A stretch of 64,000 bases of DNA, taken from NCBI GenBank assembly GCA_012839295.1, contig DUNO01000033.1:62001-126000 (forward strand), in the 5' to 3' direction. The number at the start of each line of letters is the position of its first letter. The first letter of the stretch is position 1. Shown piece after piece: positions 35,173-43,879 of the stretch. The stretch is from Clostridiales bacterium. GTDB taxonomy: Bacteria; Bacillota; Clostridia; Lachnospirales; Lachnospiraceae. The notes below the pieces were generated by a model. That model was not told the origin of the DNA and did no database searches. It saw only the letters and a list, made by a program, of their open reading frames with translations. The translations under genes were made by a program, and so were the position numbers.

Positions 35173-35934
35173 ATGTTTACGGAAGAACGTTTAGATTCAA
35201 TTGTCCAAATGCTCCGGCAGGATGGCAGGGTGAAGGTACGGGATTTAAGTGAGTTTTTTCAGGTGACGGAAGATTGCATCCGAAAAGACTTGAAGGTCCT
35301 GGAGAATGCCGGAAAGCTTAAGAGAACCTATGGAGGCGCTATTCTTTCACAGGACTATCCTCTGCAAAGGGATGTCATTGACCGCAGGCTGGTCCATGTG
35401 GAGGAGAAGAATGTGATTGCCCGGAAAGCCCTGGAGCTGATTCGTGAGAATGAAACCATATTTTTGGATATTTCAACCAGTAATATTAAGCTTGCAGAAT
35501 TGTTGGTGGAATCCAGGAAGCACCTGGTGGTTGTCAGCAATATGATTGACATATTGCAGGTGTTGGCGAAAACAGCCTCTATTACCGCCATCGGTACCGG
35601 CGGTACCATGCACCGTACCGTGAACGGATTTATGGGTATCGCTACTGTGGAATTTATCAAGCAGTACAGCTTTGACAGGGCCTTTATCGGCAGCTGCGGC
35701 GTGGATATGACGGATTCCTCCATTACAACCTTGGGGGCGGAGGATGGCTTGACTAAGAGGGCAGCTGTTATGAGCAGCCGCCACAAATATATTGTTATGG
35801 AACGGGATAAATTTTATTATAACGATTCCTATAAATTTGCCCATTTCGACGATATTGACGGAATTATTACGGATTCTTTGCCGGATCCGGAAACTTTGAA
35901 AAGCCTGGAGGCTGCAGGAGTATGTATCTATTAA
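35173..35934 (+). CDS. DeoR-family sugar-phosphate-responsive repressor
   Basis: A 253-residue regulator with the DeoR N-terminal winged helix (ERLDSIVQMLRQDGRVKVRDLSEFF, then KDLKVLENAGKLKRTYGGAI) and the C-terminal phosphosugar-binding DeoRC domain. In the recognition helix the usual ET-IR-RD motif reads EDCIRKDL. The ribosome site is AAAGGAAGG. It heads the M17-CutC-transglutaminase-AspA cluster and follows the GHL6 operon; either could be its target. Confidence 0.9.
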   Translation: MFTEERLDSIVQMLRQDGRVKVRDLSEFFQVTEDCIRKDLKVLENAGKLKRTYGGAILSQDYPLQRDVIDRRLVHVEEKNVIARKALELIRENETIFLDISTSNIKLAELLVESRKHLVVVSNMIDILQVLAKTASITAIGTGGTMHRTVNGFMGIATVEFIKQYSFDRAFIGSCGVDMTDSSITTLGAEDGLTKRAAVMSSRHKYIVMERDKFYYNDSYKFAHFDDIDGIITDSLPDPETLKSLEAAGVCIY

Positions 35935-36048
35935 ACGGGCACTGCCGAAAGCTTTTTGTACGCCTTTGACGGAAAATCACCTCACAAAGCTGCATACAGG
36001 AAGGTTGCGGGAGTGCGCTGACTTGAATACAGAAGGGGAGACAATCAG

Positions 36049-37395
36049 ATGATCCGGATTGTAAAGGAGAGTAAGAAACAGTGTAAGGTGAGCTTTTACG
36101 AAGGAGAGCTGCACAGCTACTTTGACAATCAGCTGCGAATCGGCATGGGCACCTTCCCATTGACTAAAATAAGAGTGAAGGAAATCATGGCCGCTGTGGT
36201 AAAAGAACTAAAAAAGCATAAGCTGCAGGAGGCCCAGATTGATGTTTCTCCAATTCTAGGAGCAGGCACCATAGAAAGTATGAGGGATATTACCGAAGGG
36301 CTTATTCTTGGAGGATATGAACTGCCAAGATATCCGGCAAGGAAAGAGGCTCCCCTGGGACTTGATTTGACAGGAGTTTTGCAGGAAGACTTGCAGGAAG
36401 GACAGGAGCTGCTCCAGGAAACCATTCCTATCCTTAGGGGCGTGCTGTTTGCCAGGGATATGGTTAACCTGCCGGGAAATAAGCTGCGGCCCCTTGATTT
36501 TGCGGAGAATATAGAAAAGCTCATGGAGGGTCTGCCTGTAGAGGTGGAGGTTATGAAGCGGGAAACCCTTCATGGGCTTGGGATGAATGGTCTGCTGGCC
36601 GTAGGAGAAAGCAGTGATTATGAACCCTGCTTTCTGGTTATGAAATATCTGCCCCTTGGCAGGGAAGAGGAAAAGATCGGGCTGGTAGGCAAGGGGGTCA
36701 CCTGTGATACAGGAGGGTACTGCCTTAAATCCAGGGATTCCATGTTGGGAATCAAAGGAGATATGGCCGGCGGGGCAGCGGTTGCAGGAGCGGTTTACGC
36801 ACTGGCAAAGAATCAGGTAAAAAAGAATGTCCTGGGCTTTATCCCCATGTGTGAGAATCGGATATCACCGGGGAGCCTTCTGCCGGGAGATGTTTATACG
36901 ACCTTTGACAAAACAACGGTGGAGGTTGTGGATACGGATGCGGAAGGACGTCTCATTCTTGCTGACGCAGTTTCTTATGCCGTTAATGTGGAAAAGGTGG
37001 GGAAGATATTGGATATCGCTACCTTGACGGGAGCTGTTGTAAATCTTCTGGGCTTTACCATAGCAGGTGCTATATGTGATAATGACTCCCTTTATGGGGA
37101 ATTCGAAAAAGCCTATGGGATATCCGGCGAGCAGTACTTAAGAATTCCCTTCCTCAGGGAACATGAGAAAATGCTGGAAAGCAGGGTGGCAGACATTAAA
37201 AATAGGGGAGAAAATTACTGCGGTACCATTACAGCAGGACTGTTTATCCGCCGGTTTGCGAAAAAAACACCCTGGATTCATCTGGATATTGCCGGTACGG
37301 CCTGGGTGGATACACCGGTTTTTGAGTTTCAGTCCCCGGGGGCAACAGGAGCAGCCGTAACTACCTTATATTATTTATGCAATCAGAAAGGATGA
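36049..37395 (+). CDS. Leucyl aminopeptidase family M17
   Basis: A 448-residue cytoplasmic dimetal aminopeptidase. The C-terminal catalytic domain shows the metal-lysine motif VGKGVTCDTGGYCLK and the signature VDTDAEGRLILADAV, where NTDAEGRL is canonical. The N-terminal macro-like domain is shorter and more divergent than in PepA. The ribosome site GAAGGGGAG precedes ATG 36049. cutC starts 4 bases after its stop, so they are co-transcribed. It releases N-terminal residues from short peptides; its specificity is not predicted. Confidence 0.9.
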   Translation: MIRIVKESKKQCKVSFYEGELHSYFDNQLRIGMGTFPLTKIRVKEIMAAVVKELKKHKLQEAQIDVSPILGAGTIESMRDITEGLILGGYELPRYPARKEAPLGLDLTGVLQEDLQEGQELLQETIPILRGVLFARDMVNLPGNKLRPLDFAENIEKLMEGLPVEVEVMKRETLHGLGMNGLLAVGESSDYEPCFLVMKYLPLGREEEKIGLVGKGVTCDTGGYCLKSRDSMLGIKGDMAGGAAVAGAVYALAKNQVKKNVLGFIPMCENRISPGSLLPGDVYTTFDKTTVEVVDTDAEGRLILADAVSYAVNVEKVGKILDIATLTGAVVNLLGFTIAGAICDNDSLYGEFEKAYGISGEQYLRIPFLREHEKMLESRVADIKNRGENYCGTITAGLFIRRFAKKTPWIHLDIAGTAWVDTPVFEFQSPGATGAAVTTLYYLCNQKG

Positions 37396-37399
37396 AGAG

Positions 37400-38164
37400 A
37401 TGGAGCATATTTTATTGGAAGCCTGTGTAGACGGTGTGGATTCCGCCCTGGCAGCAGCCAGAGGAGGGGCGAACCGGATGGAGCTGTGCGGCAATTTGAT
37501 TATTGGGGGAACCACACCGAGTCCCTTATTATATAAAGAGATCAGAAAATACACGGATATACCCATACATATTTTAATCCGCCCCCGATTCGGCGATTTC
37601 TGCTATTCCGATTATGAATATAGCATAATGAAGGAAGAGGTCAAAATGTTTTGTGAGCTGGGGGCGGATGGAATCGTAATTGGTGTGCTGCTTCCGGACG
37701 GTACCCTGGATATGGAACGGATGGGAGAGCTAATAGCCCTGTCCGGCGGTATGTCAGTAACCTTAAGCAGGGCCTTTGACGTATGCCGGGATCCCTATGA
37801 AGCGTTAGACCGGGCAAAGGAGCTGGAGATCCACACCATACTTACCTCCGGACAGGCAGAGCACTGTCTTAAGGGGAAGCGATTAATCCGGGACCTGGTG
37901 CAGAGGTCGGAAGGCAAAATTGATATTTTGGTAGGGGGAGGTGTAGATGCGGGGGCTATTCAGGAGCTCTACCCTGCAACCCTGGCAACCTCCTATCATA
38001 TGTCAGGCAAAGTAGTAAAGGACAGCAGGATGGTTTTCCGCAAGGAAGGCGTTAACATGGGGCTGCCGTTCATGAGTGAATATGAAATCTGGCAGACGGA
38101 CGGGGATAAAATAAGGCTGGCAAAGGAAGTTTTAGGGAATTTATCAGGAAAGATGAGGAAGTAA
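37400..38164 (+). CDS. cutC: CutC-family protein
   Basis: A 254-residue TIM-barrel protein of the CutC family, with the hallmark LLEACVDGVDSALAAARGGANRMELCGNL split between strand and helix, and HILIRPRFGDFCYSDYE. The family was named for copper homeostasis, but its biochemical activity is unsettled. The gene is tightly packed between the M17 peptidase and the transglutaminase-like gene (1-4 bases apart), suggesting a role tied to that cluster rather than to copper. Confidence 0.92.
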   Translation: MEHILLEACVDGVDSALAAARGGANRMELCGNLIIGGTTPSPLLYKEIRKYTDIPIHILIRPRFGDFCYSDYEYSIMKEEVKMFCELGADGIVIGVLLPDGTLDMERMGELIALSGGMSVTLSRAFDVCRDPYEALDRAKELEIHTILTSGQAEHCLKGKRLIRDLVQRSEGKIDILVGGGVDAGAIQELYPATLATSYHMSGKVVKDSRMVFRKEGVNMGLPFMSEYEIWQTDGDKIRLAKEVLGNLSGKMRK

Positions 38165-38165
38165 G

Positions 38166-40706
38166 ATGTTTTCATTTGAAATGGAGCAACAGATAGAAGG
38201 GGAGTTTGAAAGACTTCTTCCACTTGTGGGGAACCGGAGGGAGGCTATCCTTTGCGGCCTTGGGGAGCTGCCGGCCCAGGAAGCCATCGTAATGAAATTT
38301 TTATATACGAAGATGACCCTCAGCGATGCCGGCAACTATTCCTTTGACATCTTCCTGGATTATGCGAGGCATGGGATCTTTTTATGGAACCGGGGGAATT
38401 ACAAAGATAAGCTTCCCCTGGAGCTGTTTTTGAATTATGTGCTGTACCACAGGGTGAATGAAGAGGAGATTACGCAGTGCAGGAGCTTTTTCTACCAGCA
38501 GCTTTCCGGGCGCGTGGAGGGTCTGGGAATGAAGGAGGCCGTACTGGAGGTCAATTACTGGTGTGCGGAAGAAGTAACCTACCATTCCACCGACGAAAGA
38601 ACCATGGCTCCAATGGCGGTATATAAAACAGGCTATGGAAGATGCGGGGAGGAATCTGCTTTCACGGTTTCGGCACTCCGCAGCATAGGGATTCCTGCCA
38701 GGCAGGTATATGTTCCAAGATGGTCCCACTGTGACGATAACCACGCCTGGGTGGAGGCATGGTGTGACGGAACCTGGTATTTTATCGGGGCTTGTGAGCC
38801 GGAGCCGGTATTGAACCGGGGCTGGTTTACCAATGCTTCCTCAAGGGCCATGCTGGCCCATTCCAGATGGTTTGGCGGTATTCCTTCCGGTGAGGAGATA
38901 ACCGAAAGGGATGGGATGGCTGCCGTATTTAATACCCTGTCCCATTATGGGCGCACGAGGGAGGTTGAGGTCCAGATCATTGATAAAGCCGGAAAGCCGG
39001 TGGAGGCCGCAGAGGTAGAATTTGAGGTCTTGAATTATGCTGAGTTTTTTCCGGTTGCAGCCCTGCTTACGGATCCAGCCGGAAAGGTGCGGATTACCCT
39101 TGGATTGGGAAGCATCCACCTCCATGCCCATAAGGACGGGCAGCTGGCAGACAGGACCATTGATACAAGGGAGAAGGGAGATTTCATAATTTGTCTGGGG
39201 GAGGACAGGCGGGAAAATGCCTGGATCGATTTTGATATCATAGCCCCGGAAGAGCAGCCGGTAAATATATCTGCCTTGACGAAGGAGCAGGAGCTCTCAG
39301 GGGTAAGAAGGATGAGGGAAGCAATCGGGAAGCGCCTGGCTAAGATGGAGGCGGCCTGTGCCGGCACCAGGGCAAAGGAACGGATTTTGAAGGATCAGGC
39401 AGGTAAAGGGCTGGAGGAAATTCTTAAGAAAAGTATAAGTAATTATGGAGAGCTTGGGAAGTTTCTCCTTGAGGAACCGGAAGGGGCAAGGCAGGATAAG
39501 GAGGCCTTACTGGGGGTACTGAGTGAAAAGGATTACAGGGATTGTAAGGGCAGCGTCCTTTGGGAGCATTTCAGGGACGCAATAAAGTATGCAGGTCAAT
39601 TGGAGCGTGGGATATTTATTCATTATGTACTGAATCCCAGGATTTATTTTGAACCCTTAACACAGTACCGGGAATTTATCAATGGATTTTATACGGAAGG
39701 GCAAAAACAGTTATTCCGTGAGAAACCGGCCCTGATCTGGGAGGATATCCATGGAAAGATCAAGGAGTACCCGGAGCGGGAATACAGCCATTTGGTCACG
39801 ACACCAGCGGCATGCTTAAGCATGGGGGCAGGGAGCCTTCTGTCAAAGAAGATATTATTTGTGGCTGTCTGCAGGACCCTCGGGATACCGGCCCGGATAA
39901 AGGATGAGGATCTTTCCATTGAATATTACGGGGAAGGACAGTTCAAGCCGGTGGGGAATCCGGACACGGCCACTGCGGCTCTGAAGCTCCAGCCGGCAAA
40001 GGAAGGGGAAAGCTGGATTTATTTTACGAATTGGTCCCTTGCAGTCCTGGAAGGGGAAAGCTACAGATCCCTGAAGCTTGCCAAAGAGGAATGGGAGCAG
40101 GAGGGCATGGAGCTCCGGCTGATGCCGGGCAATTACCGTATCATAACCACGAAACGGCTGCTGAACGGAAACCTGTTTGCGAAGGAATACTATTTCACAT
40201 TGCAGGAGGGGGAACGCAAGGAGGTTTGCTTGCAGTCCAGGGATATTAAATTGAGGGATATGCTGACCCGCTATCCATTGCCTGATTTTGAAGTGACGGG
40301 AGAGGAAGGAGAGGCCATAGGGGCCAGGGACCTGGTCAGGAGCCGGATGAACCTGTTTATCTGGCTGGAGGAAGGGAAGGAGCCGACGGAGCACATCTTA
40401 AATGAGCTGTATGAGCACAAGGAAGCCTTCCAGGAGCTGGACGGCGGTATTTTCTTTATGGTAAGGGACAGGGCCGCCCCGGAAAACCCGACAATCAAAA
40501 GAACCTTGTCTGCAATTCCAGGGATACGGACCTGCTATGATGCCACGGATGAAAATGCGGAAAGAATCAGCAGGAGGATGTATGTGGAGCCGGGAAAATT
40601 GCCCCTTATCCTGGTAACCGACCAGCTGTCGGGAATCTATGCGGTGAACGGATATAATGTGGGAACTGCAGACCTGCTGCTGCGCATTTTTGCGGAGCAC
40701 CGGTAG
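38166..40706 (+). CDS. Large cytoplasmic transglutaminase-like multidomain protein
   Basis: An 846-residue protein with no signal peptide. Residues about 90-220 form a transglutaminase-like core with Cys160 (GRCGEES) and His193 (DDNHAWVEAW); where the third catalytic Asp is expected the sequence reads WYFIGACEPEP, a form known in this subgroup. A carboxypeptidase-regulatory or Ig-like domain follows (about 255-345). Residues 530-660 look like a second, degenerate transglutaminase core (LFVAVCRTLGIPARI) without the catalytic set. The last 110 residues resemble a thioredoxin fold (MNLFIWLEEGKEPTEHIL). It probably cleaves or rearranges amide bonds rather than cross-linking; the substrate is unknown. 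Confidence 0.8.
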   Translation: MFSFEMEQQIEGEFERLLPLVGNRREAILCGLGELPAQEAIVMKFLYTKMTLSDAGNYSFDIFLDYARHGIFLWNRGNYKDKLPLELFLNYVLYHRVNEEEITQCRSFFYQQLSGRVEGLGMKEAVLEVNYWCAEEVTYHSTDERTMAPMAVYKTGYGRCGEESAFTVSALRSIGIPARQVYVPRWSHCDDNHAWVEAWCDGTWYFIGACEPEPVLNRGWFTNASSRAMLAHSRWFGGIPSGEEITERDGMAAVFNTLSHYGRTREVEVQIIDKAGKPVEAAEVEFEVLNYAEFFPVAALLTDPAGKVRITLGLGSIHLHAHKDGQLADRTIDTREKGDFIICLGEDRRENAWIDFDIIAPEEQPVNISALTKEQELSGVRRMREAIGKRLAKMEAACAGTRAKERILKDQAGKGLEEILKKSISNYGELGKFLLEEPEGARQDKEALLGVLSEKDYRDCKGSVLWEHFRDAIKYAGQLERGIFIHYVLNPRIYFEPLTQYREFINGFYTEGQKQLFREKPALIWEDIHGKIKEYPEREYSHLVTTPAACLSMGAGSLLSKKILFVAVCRTLGIPARIKDEDLSIEYYGEGQFKPVGNPDTATAALKLQPAKEGESWIYFTNWSLAVLEGESYRSLKLAKEEWEQEGMELRLMPGNYRIITTKRLLNGNLFAKEYYFTLQEGERKEVCLQSRDIKLRDMLTRYPLPDFEVTGEEGEAIGARDLVRSRMNLFIWLEEGKEPTEHILNELYEHKEAFQELDGGIFFMVRDRAAPENPTIKRTLSAIPGIRTCYDATDENAERISRRMYVEPGKLPLILVTDQLSGIYAVNGYNVGTADLLLRIFAEHR

Positions 40707-40856
40707 GGGGTGAAGCCGGGCGGTTGAAAGCAGATTGCAGAAATCAGAATATGGGAGGCAAAAAGCAATAAGTAGAATGGATAGCAGGGGGTAGAACAAT
40801 GGGGCAGGAGACGGATGGCGGTCATAATAAGGGCAAGAAAAAAGGAGAGATCCATC

Positions 40857-42284
40857 ATGGTAAGAGAAGAAAAAGTAAGAATGGAGCATGATTCCATAGG
40901 AAGCAAAGAGGTTCCCGTGGATGTATACTATGGAGTACAGACGTTACGGGCGGCGGAAAATTTTTATATTACGGGCATGAGCATGCACCCGGAGCTGATT
41001 AAAAGCGTTGCCCAGATAAAGAAGGGGGCAGCGATTACAAATTATGAGGTCGGACACCTGGACAAGAGGAGGACTGACGCGATTGTGAAAGCCTGTGATG
41101 AGATTATCAGCGGAAAGATGCATGACCAGTTCATTGTCGACCCCATCCAGGGCGGCGCAGGAACCTCCCTGAACATGAATGCCAACGAAGTAATTGCCAA
41201 CCGTGCCATTGAAATCCTTGGCGGGGAAAAGGGGAATTACTCCATTGTTAATCCCAACGACCATGTCAATTATGGGCAATCTACAAATGACGTGTTTCCC
41301 TCCTGTGGCAGGATGACTGCCTTAAAGCTGTTAAACAGGGCAGGGAGACAGCTGGAACGCCTTTATGATGCACTGGTAAGAAAGGCGGAGGAGTTTGATG
41401 GTGTAATCAAAATGGGAAGGACCCAGCTGCAGGATGCGGTTCCCATCCGGCTCGGCCAGGAATTCAAGGCCTATAGTGCGGCGATTAGAAGGGACATGTC
41501 GAGGTTTGAAAATGCGAAGCAGGAGATGGGGCACTTAAACCTTGGAGGAACGGCAATTGGCACCGGATTAAATGCAGATGTCCAGTATCTGCAGAAGGTT
41601 GTTAAAAATACGGCCTTGATCTCCGGGCTGCCCTTGGTCCAGGCTTATGACCTGATCGATGCAACCCAGAACCTGGACGGCTACTCCTTTGTCTCCGGCG
41701 TGGTAAAGGCCTGCGCGGTAAACCTGTCCAAGATGTCCAACGATCTTAGGCTCATGTCCTCAGGACCCAGGACCGGCTTTGGTGAGATCAATCTCCCGGA
41801 GAAGCAGAACGGATCCTCCATTATGCCGGGAAAAATAAATCCCGTCATTCCTGAGGTAGTGAACCAGGTGGCCTTTAATATCATTGGAAATGACATGACA
41901 ATTACGATGGCAACAGAGGCAGGGCAGCTGGAGCTTAATGCATTTGAGCCGATCATATTCTATAACCTGTTCCAATCCATAGAAACCCTTGCCTATGCGG
42001 TAAGCACCCTGGTAGATAATTGTGTCACAGGAATTACGGCAAATGAAGAACGGTGCAGGACCATGGTGGAAAACAGTGTAGGCATTATTACGGCTATCTG
42101 CCCCCATGTGGGCTATGAAAAGGCTGCAGTTTTAGCCAAGGAAGCAATAAAGACAGGAGCCTCTGTCAGGGAGCTTATCCTGAGGGAGGACTTACTGAAG
42201 GCGGACGAGCTTGAGGTCATATTGAATCCTTATTCCATGACGGAGCCTGGCATTTCAGGGAGGGAACTGCTGGGAATATTGTAG
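40857..42284 (+). CDS. aspA: Aspartate ammonia-lyase
   Basis: A 475-residue fumarase/aspartase-superfamily enzyme that converts aspartate to fumarate and ammonia. It starts VRMEHDSIGSKEVPVDVYYG, with TGMSMHPEL, and the superfamily signature GSSIMPGKINPV is intact. I chose ATG 40857, 7 bases after AAAGGAGAG; an in-frame ATG at 40815 would add 14 residues. It is separated from the transglutaminase-like gene by 150 bases and closed by a strong terminator. Confidence 0.95.
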   Translation: MVREEKVRMEHDSIGSKEVPVDVYYGVQTLRAAENFYITGMSMHPELIKSVAQIKKGAAITNYEVGHLDKRRTDAIVKACDEIISGKMHDQFIVDPIQGGAGTSLNMNANEVIANRAIEILGGEKGNYSIVNPNDHVNYGQSTNDVFPSCGRMTALKLLNRAGRQLERLYDALVRKAEEFDGVIKMGRTQLQDAVPIRLGQEFKAYSAAIRRDMSRFENAKQEMGHLNLGGTAIGTGLNADVQYLQKVVKNTALISGLPLVQAYDLIDATQNLDGYSFVSGVVKACAVNLSKMSNDLRLMSSGPRTGFGEINLPEKQNGSSIMPGKINPVIPEVVNQVAFNIIGNDMTITMATEAGQLELNAFEPIIFYNLFQSIETLAYAVSTLVDNCVTGITANEERCRTMVENSVGIITAICPHVGYEKAAVLAKEAIKTGASVRELILREDLLKADELEVILNPYSMTEPGISGRELLGIL

Positions 42285-42293
42285 AAATGTAAA

Positions 42294-42337
42294 AAGAAGC
42301 TCTGAGGCACCAAAAAAACGGTGGCTTAGAGCTTCTT
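42294..42337. terminator. Bidirectional terminator between aspA and the ECF gene
   Basis: An 18-bp stem with a few mismatches (42294-42311 / 42320-42337) has an A-rich left flank and TTCTTCC to the right. It is placed between convergent genes. Confidence 0.85.
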
Positions 42338-42364
42338 CCTATATGGAAATACAAATATCCCTGG

Positions 42365-42859
42365 CTAGTCTTCCAGTTGGAGCTTCAGCTTATTTAAGAT
42401 GAAATAAAGTGGCTTAAATAAGATAAGGGTAACAGCAAAATTACCGGCACAATGGGCGATGTCAAATGGGATGCCCTGCACCCAGCTGGCCAGGCCGCCC
42501 TGGATTCCGCTTGTAATGATGACTACGATGGAATATAGGGCGCCAAAGCTTAATCCGTAGGCGCCCGAGATGATGGCCCAGTGCAGGGGAGACCTGGCCT
42601 TATGAAACAGCCTGGTTATAATATATAATATTAACCAGATATACAGGTATGAGAACCACCATAGCCCGAAGCCATAAATAAGGCCTTCTATGATTACAAA
42701 GACATAGATGATGTAAAGTGCCCTCCAGCCAAAGACCAGGGTATACATTATGATTAATAAGGATACCAGCTCAATATTGGGAAGAAAGCTTAAACTAAAC
42801 TGGGCTGCGACCATAATGGCGCTCAGCATTCCAATAATAGCGATATCCTTAACCTTCAT
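42365..42859 (-). CDS. ECF transporter S component, probably for cobalamin
   Basis: A 164-residue membrane protein with five or six helices, in the ECF S-component style (DIAIIGMLSAIMVAAQFSLSFLPNIELVSLL, split over two helices). It would bind a vitamin and dock on a shared energy-coupling module (EcfA, A', T) encoded elsewhere. It is the second gene behind a cobalamin riboswitch, so B12 or a corrinoid is the likely substrate. AGGAGG precedes the ATG. The S-component fold is sound; the ligand is inferred from the riboswitch. Confidence 0.82.
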   Translation of the reverse strand: MKVKDIAIIGMLSAIMVAAQFSLSFLPNIELVSLLIIMYTLVFGWRALYIIYVFVIIEGLIYGFGLWWFSYLYIWLILYIITRLFHKARSPLHWAIISGAYGLSFGALYSIVVIITSGIQGGLASWVQGIPFDIAHCAGNFAVTLILFKPLYFILNKLKLQLED

Positions 42860-42889
42860 CTGAAAACCTCCTGCCGGATCTTCTTTCTT

Positions 42890-43291
42890 CTAGTAACCAA
42901 CGGTAAGCGTGATTTCATAATGATCCCCGTCTGCAATTGGTGTTAAATCAACTCCGGTGTAAACATCCTCACCGCCCTTGGTAATACACCACCATTCCTG
43001 TTTGGCCTCATCAGCAACACGGCCGTTGACCTCCGTAATGAATAAGCCGTAATCTTCCACGGAGCCTTTGACCAGACTTGCTTCTTCCAACGCCTGGCTT
43101 AAGAATTCGGCATCTGTGTGCAGCGTAAATTCCTTAGATTCTTCCTCGGGAATAACCACCTCTACAACGATTTCCTTAGAGCCCTTTGAAGTCCCAGGCT
43201 TGAATTGGTTGTAGACCAGGGACATTATTACTACTAAAAGTGCTAATACGATAACCGCAAGCACCGGTTTAAAATATTTGTTGCTTTTCAT
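42890..43291 (-). CDS. Membrane-anchored DUF4430 protein, probable corrinoid binder
   Basis: A 133-residue protein with an N-terminal membrane anchor (VLAVIVLALLVVIMSLVY) and an extracytoplasmic DUF4430 domain (FLSQALEEASLVKGSVEDYG, then EWWCITKGGEDVYTGVDLTPIADGDHYEITL). DUF4430 resembles the C-terminal domain of transcobalamin/intrinsic factor. With the riboswitch and S component it likely captures cobalamin at the cell surface. AGGAGGAG precedes the ATG. Confidence 0.85.
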   Translation of the reverse strand: MKSNKYFKPVLAVIVLALLVVIMSLVYNQFKPGTSKGSKEIVVEVVIPEEESKEFTLHTDAEFLSQALEEASLVKGSVEDYGLFITEVNGRVADEAKQEWWCITKGGEDVYTGVDLTPIADGDHYEITLTVGY

Positions 43292-43313
43292 ACTCTCCTC
43301 CTAAAAATGTAAT

Positions 43314-43351
43314 AAAAAAATCCTTTACCCATGAAAGAACCGGGAAAAGGA
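43314..43351 (-). terminator. Expression-platform terminator of the cobalamin riboswitch
   Basis: On the minus strand a 10-bp stem with one mismatch (43351-43342 / 43330-43321) is followed by seven U residues (43320-43314), just before the DUF4430 ribosome site. Confidence 0.8.
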
Positions 43352-43469
43352 CAATAAAGCCATACTGCATATGCAGCTAACAAATCAATTGCGGCCAGTT
43401 GGAGAACCGTTAGCAATTGACGGTGCCTATTGTACCCATGCCCAAATCCTCGTGGAATGATTGGTACCA

Positions 43470-43717
43470 GTAATAAGCAGGTATTCTGACTCTTGGATCA
43501 CAACTCATTTCGCATCTTCCCAGTATTATCCCAAAACTGCCGATAATCAGTCCTTTAAGAACTAAAACGGCTCCTTTCTCTTGGAATAATATCCAGTGAC
43601 TGGTACAAGGTATTCCTTGCCTCCATGAATTCCCCAAATACAGCGGCGAGACCGTACAGGCATTTAACCTGTTTCCCTATTACGTTAGTCCGGCACTTCA
43701 GGTAGGAATAGAAGTGC
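43470..43717 (-). promoter_or_regulatory. Cobalamin riboswitch aptamer
   Basis: On the minus strand the order of conserved blocks matches the cobalamin class: GGGAAACAGG...AAATGCCTGTACGG (about 43677-43652), TCGCCGCTGTA, then CCAGTCACTGG, GGGAAGATGCGAAATGAG, and the B12-box-like GTCAGAATACCTGC (43490-43477). A peripheral hairpin GCACTTC/GAAGTGC lies at the 5' side. Binding of a cobalamin would favour the terminator at 43314-43351 and shut off the uptake genes. Confidence 0.85.
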
Positions 43718-43748
43718 AAAGGCTTAACCACTTATTCTGACGTGTTTT

Positions 43749-43777
43749 AGTATAGCATTGATGTTTTTTGATGTCAA
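43749..43777 (-). promoter_or_regulatory. Promoter of the cobalamin-riboswitch operon
   Basis: On the minus strand TTGACA (43777-43772), 17 bases, TATACT (43754-43749). The transcript start would be about 25 bases before the aptamer. Confidence 0.8.
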
Positions 43778-43826
43778 TCAAAGAAGGAGAATCCGCCAAT
43801 AAACCATTTGCTATTTTTAGCCAGTA

Positions 43827-43835
43827 TGTTATAAT
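43827..43835 (+). promoter_or_regulatory. Extended -10 promoter of galM
   Basis: TGTTATAAT at 43827-43835, with a weak TTTGCT 17 bases upstream, 44 bases before the ATG. Confidence 0.55.
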
Positions 43836-43879
43836 TATAACTTAAGAATGTTTATATTTTTAGGACGAGGAGTAGGAAA

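Noticed and set aside
43410-43637. 75-codon minus-strand frame
   Set aside because: It lies wholly inside the cobalamin riboswitch aptamer and leader.
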